Shown here: in pieces, positions 1 to 5,777 of the stretch
Numbering within the stretch: the stretch's first letter is position 1
Layout of the letters: every line of letters starts with the position of its first letter
Source: Chlamydiota bacterium
GTDB taxonomy: Bacteria > Auribacterota > UBA3054 > B51-G9
Assembly: GCA_030596365.1 (NCBI GenBank)
Contig: JAUVKG010000145.1
Coordinates: 1 to 7,011 of the forward strand
Reading direction: 5' to 3'
Length of the DNA stretch: 7,011 nt
Translations under genes and position numbers: made by a program
Notes under the pieces: generated by a model
Seen by the model: only the letters and a program-made list of their open reading frames with translations
Databases searched by the model: none
Told to the model about the DNA's origin: nothing

Positions 1-540
1 AGTGTTTATCATTGGTTTAACCGCTGAGTTTTAACCTATGGGACAGTAGGTACGCCAGGAGGCGTTTATATATCAGTTGGTGCAAGTCCAACCCGTCAAT
101 TGACTATTCGGACGGTAGTGAAAGGAATAGTAAATTCCGTGGGGGGATATAAATCGTGAGGTTTATGTTCGAGTCCTCGGGTAGCGAGTGAGCAGACCGT
201 AATGCTTTAAATAGCGTGAACACACAGGCTTCGTTAACCATATCGCGACTGATGAGCCTGCCTACTATGGTGAAATCTGTCATTGCATAGAAGCACAGAA
301 GTACCATTATAGAAAATGTGCAACAATAGTTAAACTATGCGAGGTCGCCGGAGTTGAGAGTGATGGTATGTTTACAAATGGTGTATAAATGAACTTGGGA
401 GATCTCATTACTCAGGTTGATGACCGTAACGCAATACTATAAGGCAACGAAATGCAAAGCGGAATAATGAGAAGTCAGAGATGTTCATAGTAGTGTTGAT
501 AGTAGAGACAACATAACTCTACAGGAGCGAAGGGACATTG

Positions 541-745
541 CTTTAGTTTAAGTTTACAAGTGGGAAAACCATATTTGAAATGGCGCAAGTCTACAAACAA
601 ATAATAAGAACGGAATATCTTTACCTGTAAATTATATCGAAAAGTCAAGCAACGAAATATGGTATGTAATGAACATCTTAATCAAATGTTTACAGAATTA
701 GATACCAATAAGTCGTTGTGAAAACTTGAGACGAAGACTATCGGT
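541..745 (+). other. Domain IV region of the intron, with possible remnant of a deleted RT frame
   Basis: In RT-bearing group II introns this position holds a gene of well over 1 kb. Here only about 200 nt separate the pre-ORF motif from domain V. A 40-codon open stretch at 579-701 (no start codon, TAG at 699-701, TGA just upstream at 576-578) reads in part ISLPVNYIEKSSNEIWYVMN. That could be the degraded N-terminus of an intron-encoded protein, or chance. No YADD or maturase motif is visible on either strand. The intron is therefore either a deletion derivative or an RT-less intron served in trans. Remnant identity is weakly supported; absence of the RT gene is directly visible. Confidence 0.45.
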
Positions 746-820
746 AAGCCGTGTGCGGGAAAACCGCACGCACGGTTTGAAAAGGAGGGCAAGGGAGTAA
801 AATCCCTTCCCTTACTCTAT
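746..820 (+). ncRNA. Group II intron domains V and VI (catalytic core and branch-point helix)
   Basis: Domain V: lower helix AAGCCGT (746-752) pairs with ACGGTTT (772-778). The catalytic triad AGC is at 747-749 and a two-base bulge GC at 770-771. The upper helix GTGCGG (753-758) pairs with CCGCAC (764-769) across a GAAAA loop. Domain VI: AAGGGA (791-796) pairs with TCCCTT (803-808), with further GGG/CCC pairing below (787-789 with 809-811). A814 sits seven positions from the end and is the natural branch-point adenosine. The intron then ends ..CTAT at 820, matching the usual AY 3' end. All core elements look intact, so the RNA could still be splicing-competent if domain I is complete. Confidence 0.92.
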
Positions 821-839
821 TGAATTGAATTATAAAAAA

Positions 840-1106
840 TTAGACAGCAACGAAGTAACGCTGTACTCACGTTCATCATTTAGTGACAGAATCATTAAGA
901 AAAAAATGACCCAGACAACCCAGCATTCGCGGGGCACAGTACACTGGGCGCCCCGACGCTGTAGGCCGGGATCAATGACTTACGCGAATTATCTTGTGTT
1001 AATAATTAAAAACTGAATTATATTAATAAAAAAAATTGTATTTGTATTAAAATGATTCTGCTGTTAATGGTGATCATGAGTACAGTGTTACTTCGTTGCT
1101 GTTTAA
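840..1106. repeat. Element bounded by long inverted repeats (possible MITE or insertion-sequence remnant)
   Basis: Positions 844-869 and 1077-1102 are reverse complements over 26 bases with one mismatch. The similarity continues inward to 877/1069 and outward to about 840/1106 with more mismatches. The arms bound about 190 bp of AT-rich sequence with one GC-rich hairpin (921-961) and no credible coding frame. A 63-codon frame at 825-1016 crosses the left arm, starts with TTG and resembles nothing I recognise, so I do not call it. The left arm lies 20-24 bp after the intron 3' splice site, so the intron may have inserted beside or into this element. No convincing target-site duplication was seen. 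Terminal repeats of 30-40 bp fit a MITE or an IS that lost its transposase; identity is inference. Confidence 0.6.
921..961. other. GC-rich imperfect hairpin
   Basis: CAGC (921-924) pairs with GCTG (958-961) and CGGGGC (930-935) with GCCCCG (950-955), leaving an inner CAG/CTG pairing (937-939 and 944-946). It is the only GC-rich patch in an AT-rich stretch and lies near the middle of the inverted-repeat element. No T-run follows on either strand, so it is not a standard terminator. It could be a REP-like palindrome or a structural core of the element. Confidence 0.45.
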
Positions 1107-1252
1107 ATTTATTTAAAAATAATAGCCCGCTAAAATACTTTGAGTTTTAACCCACTTCCAGCGACTAATTACAGTATGCCGATTTCAAGGCGCGAAAGGC
1201 GCAGGCGTATAAATATACGTCAAGTCTTTTGTAACGCCGTAAGTGGGTTTAA
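1107..1252. other. Non-coding 3' flank of the sulfatase with a 9-bp inverted repeat
   Basis: No gene is visible here. AACCCACTT (1149-1157) and AAGTGGGTT (1241-1249) are exact reverse complements about 83 bp apart, the right copy directly abutting the sulfatase stop codon. Between them are smaller palindromes, GCGC-GAAAG-GCGC and CGTATA-AA-TATACG (near 1190-1221). Read from the minus strand this is the 3' UTR of the sulfatase. No hairpin with a T-tract is present, so a classical intrinsic terminator cannot be claimed. Confidence 0.4.
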
Positions 1253-2746
1253 TCATCCTCTCGACATATTGAGAATATCTATTGGTCTTCGCAGGTTACC
1301 TTTGCGTCTTTCCCGGTTATAAAGTTCCATGATTTTGCGTGCGTCTTCAGGTCTTTCACCAAAATGGTCAAGCCAGTTAAGCGATAAGGAGTGCATTTTA
1401 TCCTGCAGGGATTTATGTTCTTTAGAGCCATAAATATTATTTATTTGCCAAGGATCAGATTTTCTATCATAAAGTACATTGGCATTGTTTTCTACAATTT
1501 TGAAATGCTTCTTTTTATCCGGTGCATAAGCCATACTGGTACCGTTGCTATAAGTGTAATCCCGCGTATAAACTCCCCGCCATGCATAGTTAGCAGCGTT
1601 AAACATAAGCGGAACCGATTCAACAGCATCATCATTGCCTGAAACAATGTGTTTTGATAAATCTCTTCCCTGGCATGTCTTCGGTATTGGCAAATTCATA
1701 AGATTAAGAATTGTAGGCATTAAATCCATACTGCCAACCAAAAGATCACTCGTTCGATTAGCTTTTAACTGTCCGGGAGACCGTATTATCAGGGGTACAC
1801 AAATGGATTCATCTTCAGGATAAGTTTTAGGACATGAACGCCCGTGAGAGGACAGCAGGTCACCGTGGTCGGATGTGAAAACTACTATTGTATTATCATC
1901 CAGCCCTTTTTCTTTCAGCTTATTCATAAGGCGGCCAAAAGCTATGTCTATTCCTGAACATAAAGCCATGTAACCATGATAACTTTTGCGAATTCCGGGA
2001 CAATCTTCAACATTTGGCCGGAGTTTTATTTTATCGGGATCATACATCTTCATTAATTCTTTTTCAGTATTATAATTCCAATACATAGTTCCTTTTTGAA
2101 ATCCTATATCGTGAGGAGGATGCCATGAAACAAAAAGTGCGAAGGGATCCTCTTTATTACATTCATCGAGAAATTGAAGCGCTTGTCTTGTTTGTCCATA
2201 CACCTCCCACTCATCAAAGTACTCTTTTTCGCCTTTGTCATTCCAGTAAAAACAGTGTCCGGGATTGAAATTGACATGAATATTGTTTGAAAGAAATACG
2301 TCGTCAAAACCATAACGATACGGTCCTTTTGGAACAGGCTGATCACGATTTCCTCCTAACAAATGCCATTTTCCGATATATCCTGTCCGGTAATTCGCAT
2401 CATTTAAAACATGAGCAAAATATTTTCCGTTGTCATGAATCATAGGCACGTCATTAGCAAAACATCCGTTGTAAAAAGGATGCATTCCACTAAAAAGCAT
2501 TGCGCGCATTGGGCTGCAAACCGGGCTTGAACTTATACATTGGTTAAAACGAACTCCCTCCTTAGAAAAAATATCGATGTTAGGAGTTATAATTGATTCA
2601 TTTCCGTAACATTTTAACATATCAAAAGACTGCTGATCAGTGAATACAAAAAGTAAGTTAGGCTTTTTACTTTTTGTCACGCCACGGTTTTTTCCGGCAC
2701 AGCCGGTTAATGTTGATAATGCACCAGTAGCGACAGCCCCGCCCAC
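1253..2746 (-). CDS. Sulfatase, type I (alkaline phosphatase superfamily), exported
   Basis: Predicted to hydrolyse a sulfate ester, probably on a sulfated glycan, outside the cytoplasm. Numbering from the GTG at 2746 (497 residues, normal for the family): metal-site motif FTDQQ at 35-39; CSPMR at 77-81, with Cys77 as the residue converted to formylglycine in C-x-P-x-R sulfatases (Met replaces the usual Ser); GKWHL at 125-129; SWHPPH at 207-212; TSDHGD at 291-296; and a conserved-type Lys in SCPKTYPED near 307. All expected active-site groups are present. The start is doubtful. The frame upstream of the GTG encodes TLSRRNFLKVVGG, a twin-arginine signal that runs into LTGC, a possible lipobox, but has no ATG, GTG or TTG. 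See the entry at 2747-2799. The AraC regulator lies upstream on the same strand, about 400 bp away. The substrate cannot be told from sequence. Confidence 0.9.
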   Translation of the reverse strand: MGGAVATGALSTLTGCAGKNRGVTKSKKPNLLFVFTDQQSFDMLKCYGNESIITPNIDIFSKEGVRFNQCISSSPVCSPMRAMLFSGMHPFYNGCFANDVPMIHDNGKYFAHVLNDANYRTGYIGKWHLLGGNRDQPVPKGPYRYGFDDVFLSNNIHVNFNPGHCFYWNDKGEKEYFDEWEVYGQTRQALQFLDECNKEDPFALFVSWHPPHDIGFQKGTMYWNYNTEKELMKMYDPDKIKLRPNVEDCPGIRKSYHGYMALCSGIDIAFGRLMNKLKEKGLDDNTIVVFTSDHGDLLSSHGRSCPKTYPEDESICVPLIIRSPGQLKANRTSDLLVGSMDLMPTILNLMNLPIPKTCQGRDLSKHIVSGNDDAVESVPLMFNAANYAWRGVYTRDYTYSNGTSMAYAPDKKKHFKIVENNANVLYDRKSDPWQINNIYGSKEHKSLQDKMHSLSLNWLDHFGERPEDARKIMELYNRERRKGNLRRPIDILNMSRG

Positions 2747-2799
2747 AACTTTAAGAAAATTTCTGCGGCTTAAGGTTTTATTTTTAATATTTTTAACAT
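2747..2799 (-). pseudogene. Frame-broken 5' end of the sulfatase (Tat signal separated from its ATG)
   Basis: The only suitable upstream ATG (2799-2797) opens MLKILKIKP and stops at once at a TAA. One base over, the frame continuous with the sulfatase reads KTLSRRNFLKVVGG, a textbook S-R-R-x-F-L-K Tat motif. Adding one A to either A-run (minus strand opposite 2776-2779 or 2781-2785) joins them as MLKILKIKTLSRRNFLK. GGACAG ends three bases before the ATG as a weak ribosome binding site. So the gene has an apparent one-base deletion, a sequencing or assembly error in a homopolymer, or, less likely, -1 slippage on AAAA. Without this segment the protein starting at the GTG would lack a functional Tat signal. 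Confidence 0.7.
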
Positions 2800-2833
2800 T
2801 TCTGTCCGGTTAAATTTTATAAAAATTCTTTTT

Positions 2834-2971
2834 CTCGCTAAGGCGCGAAGCTCGCAAAGCTTTAAGTCAATTAATTCTAAAAAAGATACCGATAGTAATC
2901 AAAATAAAAAGTTAAATGAAAGTTCTTTATTTTCTGTTTTTATTCCTTTGCGAACTTGGCGCCTTAGCGAG
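2834..2971. repeat. 26-bp imperfect inverted repeat pair upstream of the sulfatase
   Basis: Arms 2834-2859 and 2946-2971 are reverse complements at 24 of 26 positions and share the core CTCGCTAAGGCGC. They enclose an AT-rich 86-bp centre. An outer pair, CTGTCCGG (2802-2809) and CCGGACAG (3019-3026), nests around them. The whole 2802-3026 segment holds no gene and covers the sulfatase leader, so its transcript would form a long stem before the start codon. The GCGCCTTAGCGAG-like words resemble dispersed intergenic palindromes that I recall from many bacterial genomes. That kinship is inference. Confidence 0.65.
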
Positions 2972-3026
2972 AGGAAAATATTTGATTTATATAGAATTTA
3001 TTATCATTTCATTTTTTCCCGGACAG

Positions 3027-3113
3027 TAGTGAAAAAATCTGTTAATTTATGGGTGAAATAAAAAGAACAAACCCCCAATGTCCTAACGAAGTGACATGTA
3101 CTTCATGTTCAAC
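3027..3113. other. Short gene-free spacer
   Basis: AT-rich spacer downstream of the AraC gene. The only structure seen is a small hairpin, GAAGT-GACATGT-ACTTC, near 3089-3105. No T-run follows it in either direction. Confidence 0.3.
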
Positions 3114-3141
3114 GTCAAATGTCAAATGTCAAATGTCAAAT
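3114..3141. repeat. Tandem heptamer GTCAAAT, four exact copies
   Basis: GTCAAAT is repeated four times without interruption (3114-3120, 3121-3127, 3128-3134, 3135-3141), ending 8 bp before the stop codon of the AraC gene. The period of seven is not a codon multiple and the stretch is non-coding. It may be a slippage-prone tract that varies in copy number between strains. Confidence 0.85.
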
Positions 3142-3149
3142 ATTCAATA

Positions 3150-4025
3150 TCATCTCTTATCAACTAATTTTCTCTGTTCTTTCAAGTAATTTCTTGGAGA
3201 GATACCCATTACAGATTTGAATTTTCTTGTAAAATAACTGCTGTTTTCAAAACCGCAATTTATCGATGCGTCGATAACTTTTATTTGACTGTTTTCTGCC
3301 ATCATTTCCGCTGACTTTTCTATACGAAGCCGTATAAGGTAATCTATTGGAGTGCAGCCGGTTATATCTTTAAAAACTCTATAAAAAGTGATGTCCGTCA
3401 TTTCGGCAATTCCGGCAAGCATCGGACGCGTAATTTTATCAGGGAAGTGTTTTTCTATATAGTTGAGCACCGCGCTGATTTTCAGCAATGCTTTTGGACC
3501 GGGCTGCTCGGTTTCAGAGTAAAATCTGCTTACGCGGACAATAATGATTTTCACTAAACTTTCGATAACAGAATTATATCCCGGCAGTTTCTTTTTTTCT
3601 TCCTCTTTTATCAAATCCATGAGATGAGTTATTTCGTTTAATTGCCAACTGTTCAGGTGAAGTTTCGCTTTGAACTGTCCGCTTTTCCGGTAAAGCGGTT
3701 CGTGAAAAAAAAGGGCTTTGAATCCCGGCAGATCAGCAAATTCTTTTTCAAGAAATTTAAAGTGTTCCCAGCGATACATAAGATTAGCAACATGCAGATT
3801 TTTAGTTTTTTCATATTTGTGTGCCTGATCGCCTTTTATTACAAACACATCTCCGCGGATAAGAGGGTATCTGTCTTTTCCGACAACATGCAGGCCGGAG
3901 CCATTTATAACAAACACGAGTTCGTCAAAATTATGAACGTGCAGAAGAGTAGGCCTTTGAGGGTTTTGTATTTTAACATGCCCTTTTTGACCGTGAAGGC
4001 TCCAAAGTAATTGATATGGTTTCAT
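3150..4025 (-). CDS. AraC-family transcriptional regulator with N-terminal cupin sensor
   Basis: Predicted cytoplasmic DNA-binding regulator, probably sugar responsive, 291 residues (typical for AraC/XylS with an effector domain). Residues about 25-75 form a cupin (AraC_binding) domain with the HxHxxxE pattern HVHNFDE (H29, H31, E35), a GSGLHVV turn and RGDVFVIKGDQAHKY containing H69. Residues about 180-285 form the two-helix-turn-helix DNA-binding domain: the first HTH near MLAGIAEMTDITFYRVFKDITG (split around residues 202-223), the second near 250-272. The family signature GFENSSYFTRKFKSVMGISPRNY spans 258-280. The ATG at 4025 has no clear Shine-Dalgarno; A/T-rich repeats precede it. The gene lies upstream of the sulfatase on the same strand and is divergent from the PEP-CTERM gene. 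Sulfatase/AraC pairing suggests control of sulfated-glycan use, an inference from context; the ligand is unknown. Confidence 0.92.
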   Translation of the reverse strand: MKPYQLLWSLHGQKGHVKIQNPQRPTLLHVHNFDELVFVINGSGLHVVGKDRYPLIRGDVFVIKGDQAHKYEKTKNLHVANLMYRWEHFKFLEKEFADLPGFKALFFHEPLYRKSGQFKAKLHLNSWQLNEITHLMDLIKEEEKKKLPGYNSVIESLVKIIIVRVSRFYSETEQPGPKALLKISAVLNYIEKHFPDKITRPMLAGIAEMTDITFYRVFKDITGCTPIDYLIRLRIEKSAEMMAENSQIKVIDASINCGFENSSYFTRKFKSVMGISPRNYLKEQRKLVDKR

Positions 4026-4037
4026 TTATTATTTAAC

Positions 4038-4069
4038 GATTTGGTGATTTAATGATTTAATGATTTAAA
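4038..4069. repeat. Tandem octamer (GATTTAAT) in the AraC leader
   Basis: Four consecutive 8-bp units: GATTTGGT, GATTTAAT, GATTTAAT, GATTTAAA. They end 13 bp before the AraC start codon, within its presumed 5' UTR. This is a second, unrelated short tandem repeat beside the same gene, on its opposite end from the GTCAAAT tract. Copy-number change here would alter leader length and perhaps expression. Confidence 0.75.
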
Positions 4070-4170
4070 TCGCCCGAAATATATAACACTATTTTTAATA
4101 AAATTACAACTTTGACACAAAATTATCTGAAAATATTTGCCATAAATTGGTTTTTAAAATCAATTTACAT

Positions 4171-4199
4171 ATTATACTATATATTCAAATTAAAGTAAA
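4171..4199 (-). promoter_or_regulatory. Candidate sigma-70 promoter for the AraC gene
   Basis: On the minus strand a perfect TATAAT (4176-4171) is preceded by 17 bp and TTTACT (4199-4194), which matches TTGACA at four of six positions. The start site would fall near 4164, giving a leader of about 140 nt that includes the GATTTAAT repeats. The region is very AT-rich, so chance matches are likely. Confidence 0.4.
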
Positions 4200-4218
4200 G
4201 TTAAATTGATGTTTTCTT

Positions 4219-4322
4219 TGTTTGTCATTAAACACGGGCTATTGAACAATTGTAAAGAATAAATTGTGTTAATTCGCCTCTTTTTGTTATTGAATTCAAT
4301 GATATTAATCTGATATACTATT
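4219..4322 (+). repeat. Duplicated upstream block, copy 1 (promoter region of the first PEP-CTERM gene)
   Basis: This block aligns closely with 6160-6263 upstream of the second paralog, with one single-base gap. Shared words include TCATTAAACA, ACAATTGTAAAGA, TAAATTGTGTTAATT, CTCTTTTTGTTATTGAA and TCTGATATACTATT. Within it ACAATTGT (4246-4253) is a palindrome, followed by a further AATTGT half (4262-4267), an operator-like arrangement kept in both copies. Surrounding sequence is much less alike, so the block either marks a recent duplication or is under selection as a regulatory region. Confidence 0.85.
4290..4319 (+). promoter_or_regulatory. Extended -10 promoter of the first PEP-CTERM gene
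   Basis: -35 TTGAAT (4290-4295), an 18-bp spacer, then TATACT (4314-4319) preceded by TG in TGATATACT, an extended -10. The same arrangement and spacer occur upstream of the paralog, which supports function. Predicted start near 4326, leader about 93 nt. Confidence 0.7.
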
Positions 4323-4408
4323 ACCGCAAAGTGAAAAACTAACCAAACGTAGTTTCCTTAACTAAACAAAATAACAAGGCAACTTTCTTAAAACTTTTAA
4401 TTTTAAAT

Positions 4409-4412
4409 GGAG
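4409..4412 (+). promoter_or_regulatory. Ribosome binding site GGAG that fixes the start at 4419
   Basis: GGAG lies six bases before the ATG at 4419. An earlier in-frame ATG at 4407 overlaps this GGAG and lacks its own site. In the paralog the equivalent early ATG (6437) is followed two codons later by TAA, so it cannot be the start there. The conserved start is the second ATG in both genes. Confidence 0.85.
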
Positions 4413-4418
4413 AAACAA

Positions 4419-5615
4419 ATGAAAAAGAAAATTCTAATGACTCTGGCCTTAGTGGCCGCAATGTGTTTTAGCGTGTCTGCTATTGATGTGTATAATCATG
4501 ACTTTTCCAAAACAGTTCAAGCAGGAACCTGGGGTGCTCATGGTGCGGCAGCAGGTGTTACGGGTGGCTGGTGGTATGTTGGCTCATGCTCACTTTCTAC
4601 AAACATGAATGCTGGCCTTCCTAACGGTACATTTAGAGGTTGTCCTGTAACTTATTACGGACAGGCTGCAGGCGTGGGTTGGAATGCCGCAGGGATAAAT
4701 TGTGACCTTCGTCAGGATATTCCCGGACCAACACAGGGTGATCCTACTCCTGCCGCAGGACATTATTCAACTACTGAGTTCACTTCCGGCACAACTTACA
4801 CAGTAACCTATTCTTACTTAAAAACTCCAAATGTTGCTTGCAATTACCAGTTCTTTGTAGTAAACAAGGATTCCGGTATGGGCGTATTGAATTACAGGCC
4901 TGTTGACATTACAGTGCCGACAGAATTTAGCTGGTGGTTCAATTCCACAAACGTTGATTTTGTTTCTATCAGCAGAACAAACCGATTGGTTTTCAGACTT
5001 TCAGACGCGGTAAATACCAGCATAGTTTTTGATAACATCACTGTTCAGGAAGCAAGCGAAAAGAACTGGGGATTTGAATTCGGTTCTTTTCACGGATGGA
5101 ACGATTTAGGCGACTGCTGGAATGGCGGGCCTTTGAATTATGACGGCGGTGTCAGCATCGGCGGTTGGGACGGCACTTATTATGCTAACAGCCGTGCTTG
5201 CCTTGGACAACCCGGCGGGCCGGAAACACTAACAGGCCAGCTTCAATCGAAAGATTTTACGATACCTGAAAACGGATACGTGCAGTTTAAACTCGGCGGT
5301 TATTCGTATAACCCGACTCAAACAAATGAACCAATTTACAATTATGTAACTTTGAATGATGCTGAAAGCGGAGTGCAAATTGGCGATAAAATTTACTGTC
5401 CCCAAACTACTGGATCTATGGTAATTACAAATATCATTCCACCAATAGCTTATATGGGCAGCGGCAGCAATGTTTATGTTAAAGTTGTTGATGATTGTGC
5501 GTTAGGAGCTTATGGCTGGCTGTCATTTGATAGTCTTGAAACTAAAGTTATTCCTGAACCTGCAACTATCGGCTTGCTTGCAATTCTTGGCTTAGCATTC
5601 CTGCGAAGGAAGTAA
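4419..5615 (+). CDS. Exported PEP-CTERM sorting-signal protein
   Basis: 398 residues from the ATG at 4419. Residues 1-21 are a Sec signal peptide (MKKK, hydrophobic core, likely cleavage after SVSA). The C-terminus VIPEPATIGLLAILGLAFLRRK is a full PEP-CTERM signal, given here as P379-E380-P381, a hydrophobic segment and the basic RRK end. Such tails are recognised and cut by exosortase. The body has two parts: residues 22-210 (VTGGWWYVG, QDIPGPTQGDP, STTEFTSGTTYTVTYSY, SISRTNRLVF) and 211-377, opening with NWGFEFGSFHGWNDLGD, a W/G-rich pattern like jelly-roll or carbohydrate-binding modules. Eight cysteines lie in the mature part. No catalytic motif is seen. It has its own promoter and is paralogous to the next gene. 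Role inferred: surface or extracellular matrix protein, possibly glycan binding. Confidence 0.9.
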   Translation: MKKKILMTLALVAAMCFSVSAIDVYNHDFSKTVQAGTWGAHGAAAGVTGGWWYVGSCSLSTNMNAGLPNGTFRGCPVTYYGQAAGVGWNAAGINCDLRQDIPGPTQGDPTPAAGHYSTTEFTSGTTYTVTYSYLKTPNVACNYQFFVVNKDSGMGVLNYRPVDITVPTEFSWWFNSTNVDFVSISRTNRLVFRLSDAVNTSIVFDNITVQEASEKNWGFEFGSFHGWNDLGDCWNGGPLNYDGGVSIGGWDGTYYANSRACLGQPGGPETLTGQLQSKDFTIPENGYVQFKLGGYSYNPTQTNEPIYNYVTLNDAESGVQIGDKIYCPQTTGSMVITNIIPPIAYMGSGSNVYVKVVDDCALGAYGWLSFDSLETKVIPEPATIGLLAILGLAFLRRK

Positions 5616-5636
5616 TGTATGGAGTGCAGTAATAAA

Positions 5637-5669
5637 GACTCGCTAAAAATTTAGCAAACTTGGCGAGTC
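5637..5669 (+). other. Hairpin 1 after the PEP-CTERM gene
   Basis: GACTCGC (5637-5643) pairs with GCGAGTC (5663-5669). An alternative inner pairing, GCTAAA-AA-TTTAGC (5642-5655), competes with it. It lies 22 bp after the stop codon and lacks a T-tract, so intrinsic termination here is unproven. Confidence 0.5.
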
Positions 5670-5680
5670 ATTTACTGCGA

Positions 5681-5700
5681 CTTCCCGATAAATCGGGAAG
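5681..5700 (+). other. Hairpin 2, perfect palindrome flanked by a direct repeat
   Basis: CTTCCCGA (5681-5688) pairs exactly with TCGGGAAG (5693-5700) across TAAA. The 8-bp direct repeat TACTGCGA flanks it at 5673-5680 and 5704-5711. Hairpin between short direct repeats resembles an inserted palindromic unit with duplicated ends. Confidence 0.55.
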
Positions 5701-5740
5701 ATATACTGCGAAACTGTAAAAAATGAATTGTTATGAAATT

Positions 5741-5775
5741 ATATTCTATTGCCGCATTGAGCGGCAATAGAATAT
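5741..5775 (+). terminator. Hairpin 3, 15-bp perfect stem; possible terminator
   Basis: ATATTCTATTGCCGC (5741-5755) pairs perfectly with 5761-5775 across the loop ATTGA. It is the longest perfect stem in the window and the best candidate to end the PEP-CTERM transcript. There is no T-run immediately after it; seven Ts come at 5788-5794. A small ATTCG-CAA-CGAAT stem (5774-5786) directly before the T-run would be the more classical terminator shape. Confidence 0.5.
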
Positions 5776-5777
5776 TC

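Larger units (their letters stand above)
1..820 (+). mobile_element. Group II intron lacking an intact reverse transcriptase (3' end at 820)
   Basis: A self-splicing retroelement RNA. The firm evidence is at the 3' end: a 33-nt domain V (746-778) followed by a domain VI hairpin with a candidate branch-point A and a terminal AT at 819-820. Upstream sequence reads like domain I-III of bacterial introns of the mitochondrial-like (IIA) kind: a GTTGG/CCAAC hairpin around a GGTGCAAGTCC-type segment near 79-95, a CGAGTCCTCGGGTAGCGAG stretch near 169-187, CTTGGGAGATCTC near 394-406, and a GAAGTCAGAGATGTTCATAGT segment near 470-490. That last segment usually lies just before the maturase/RT gene, but no RT frame follows. 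The 5' boundary is unresolved. GTGTT at 2-6 is one base off the GUGYG consensus, so the intron may begin here (about 819 nt) or just outside. The 5' exon, and so the interrupted target, is not visible. Class assignment rests on recalled consensus. Confidence 0.88.

Noticed and set aside
104..307. 67-codon minus-strand frame inside the intron
   Set aside because: It lies antisense to structured domain I and lacks any family resemblance; taken as chance.
825..1016. 63-codon plus-strand frame starting with TTG after the intron
   Set aside because: It crosses an inverted-repeat arm and a GC hairpin, has no ribosome binding site and no recognisable composition or motif.
1149..1249. Integron attC site (about 100 bp bounded by complementary ends)
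   Set aside because: The ends do not fit the RYYYAAC/GTTRRRY core sites and no integrase or cassette array is present.
1140..1322. 60-codon plus-strand frame rich in Arg
   Set aside because: It overlaps the 3' end of the sulfatase antisense and is mostly a translation of repeats.
3642..4010. 122-codon plus-strand frame
   Set aside because: Antisense shadow of the AraC gene, whose cupin and HTH motifs are unambiguous.
4113..4145. Plus-strand promoter using a perfect TTGACA
   Set aside because: No acceptable -10 box at 16-18 bp, and the duplicated extended -10 promoter further downstream is better supported.
4407..4418. Start of the first PEP-CTERM gene at the ATG at 4407
   Set aside because: That ATG overlaps the GGAG ribosome binding site, and the equivalent ATG in the paralog is followed by an in-frame TAA.
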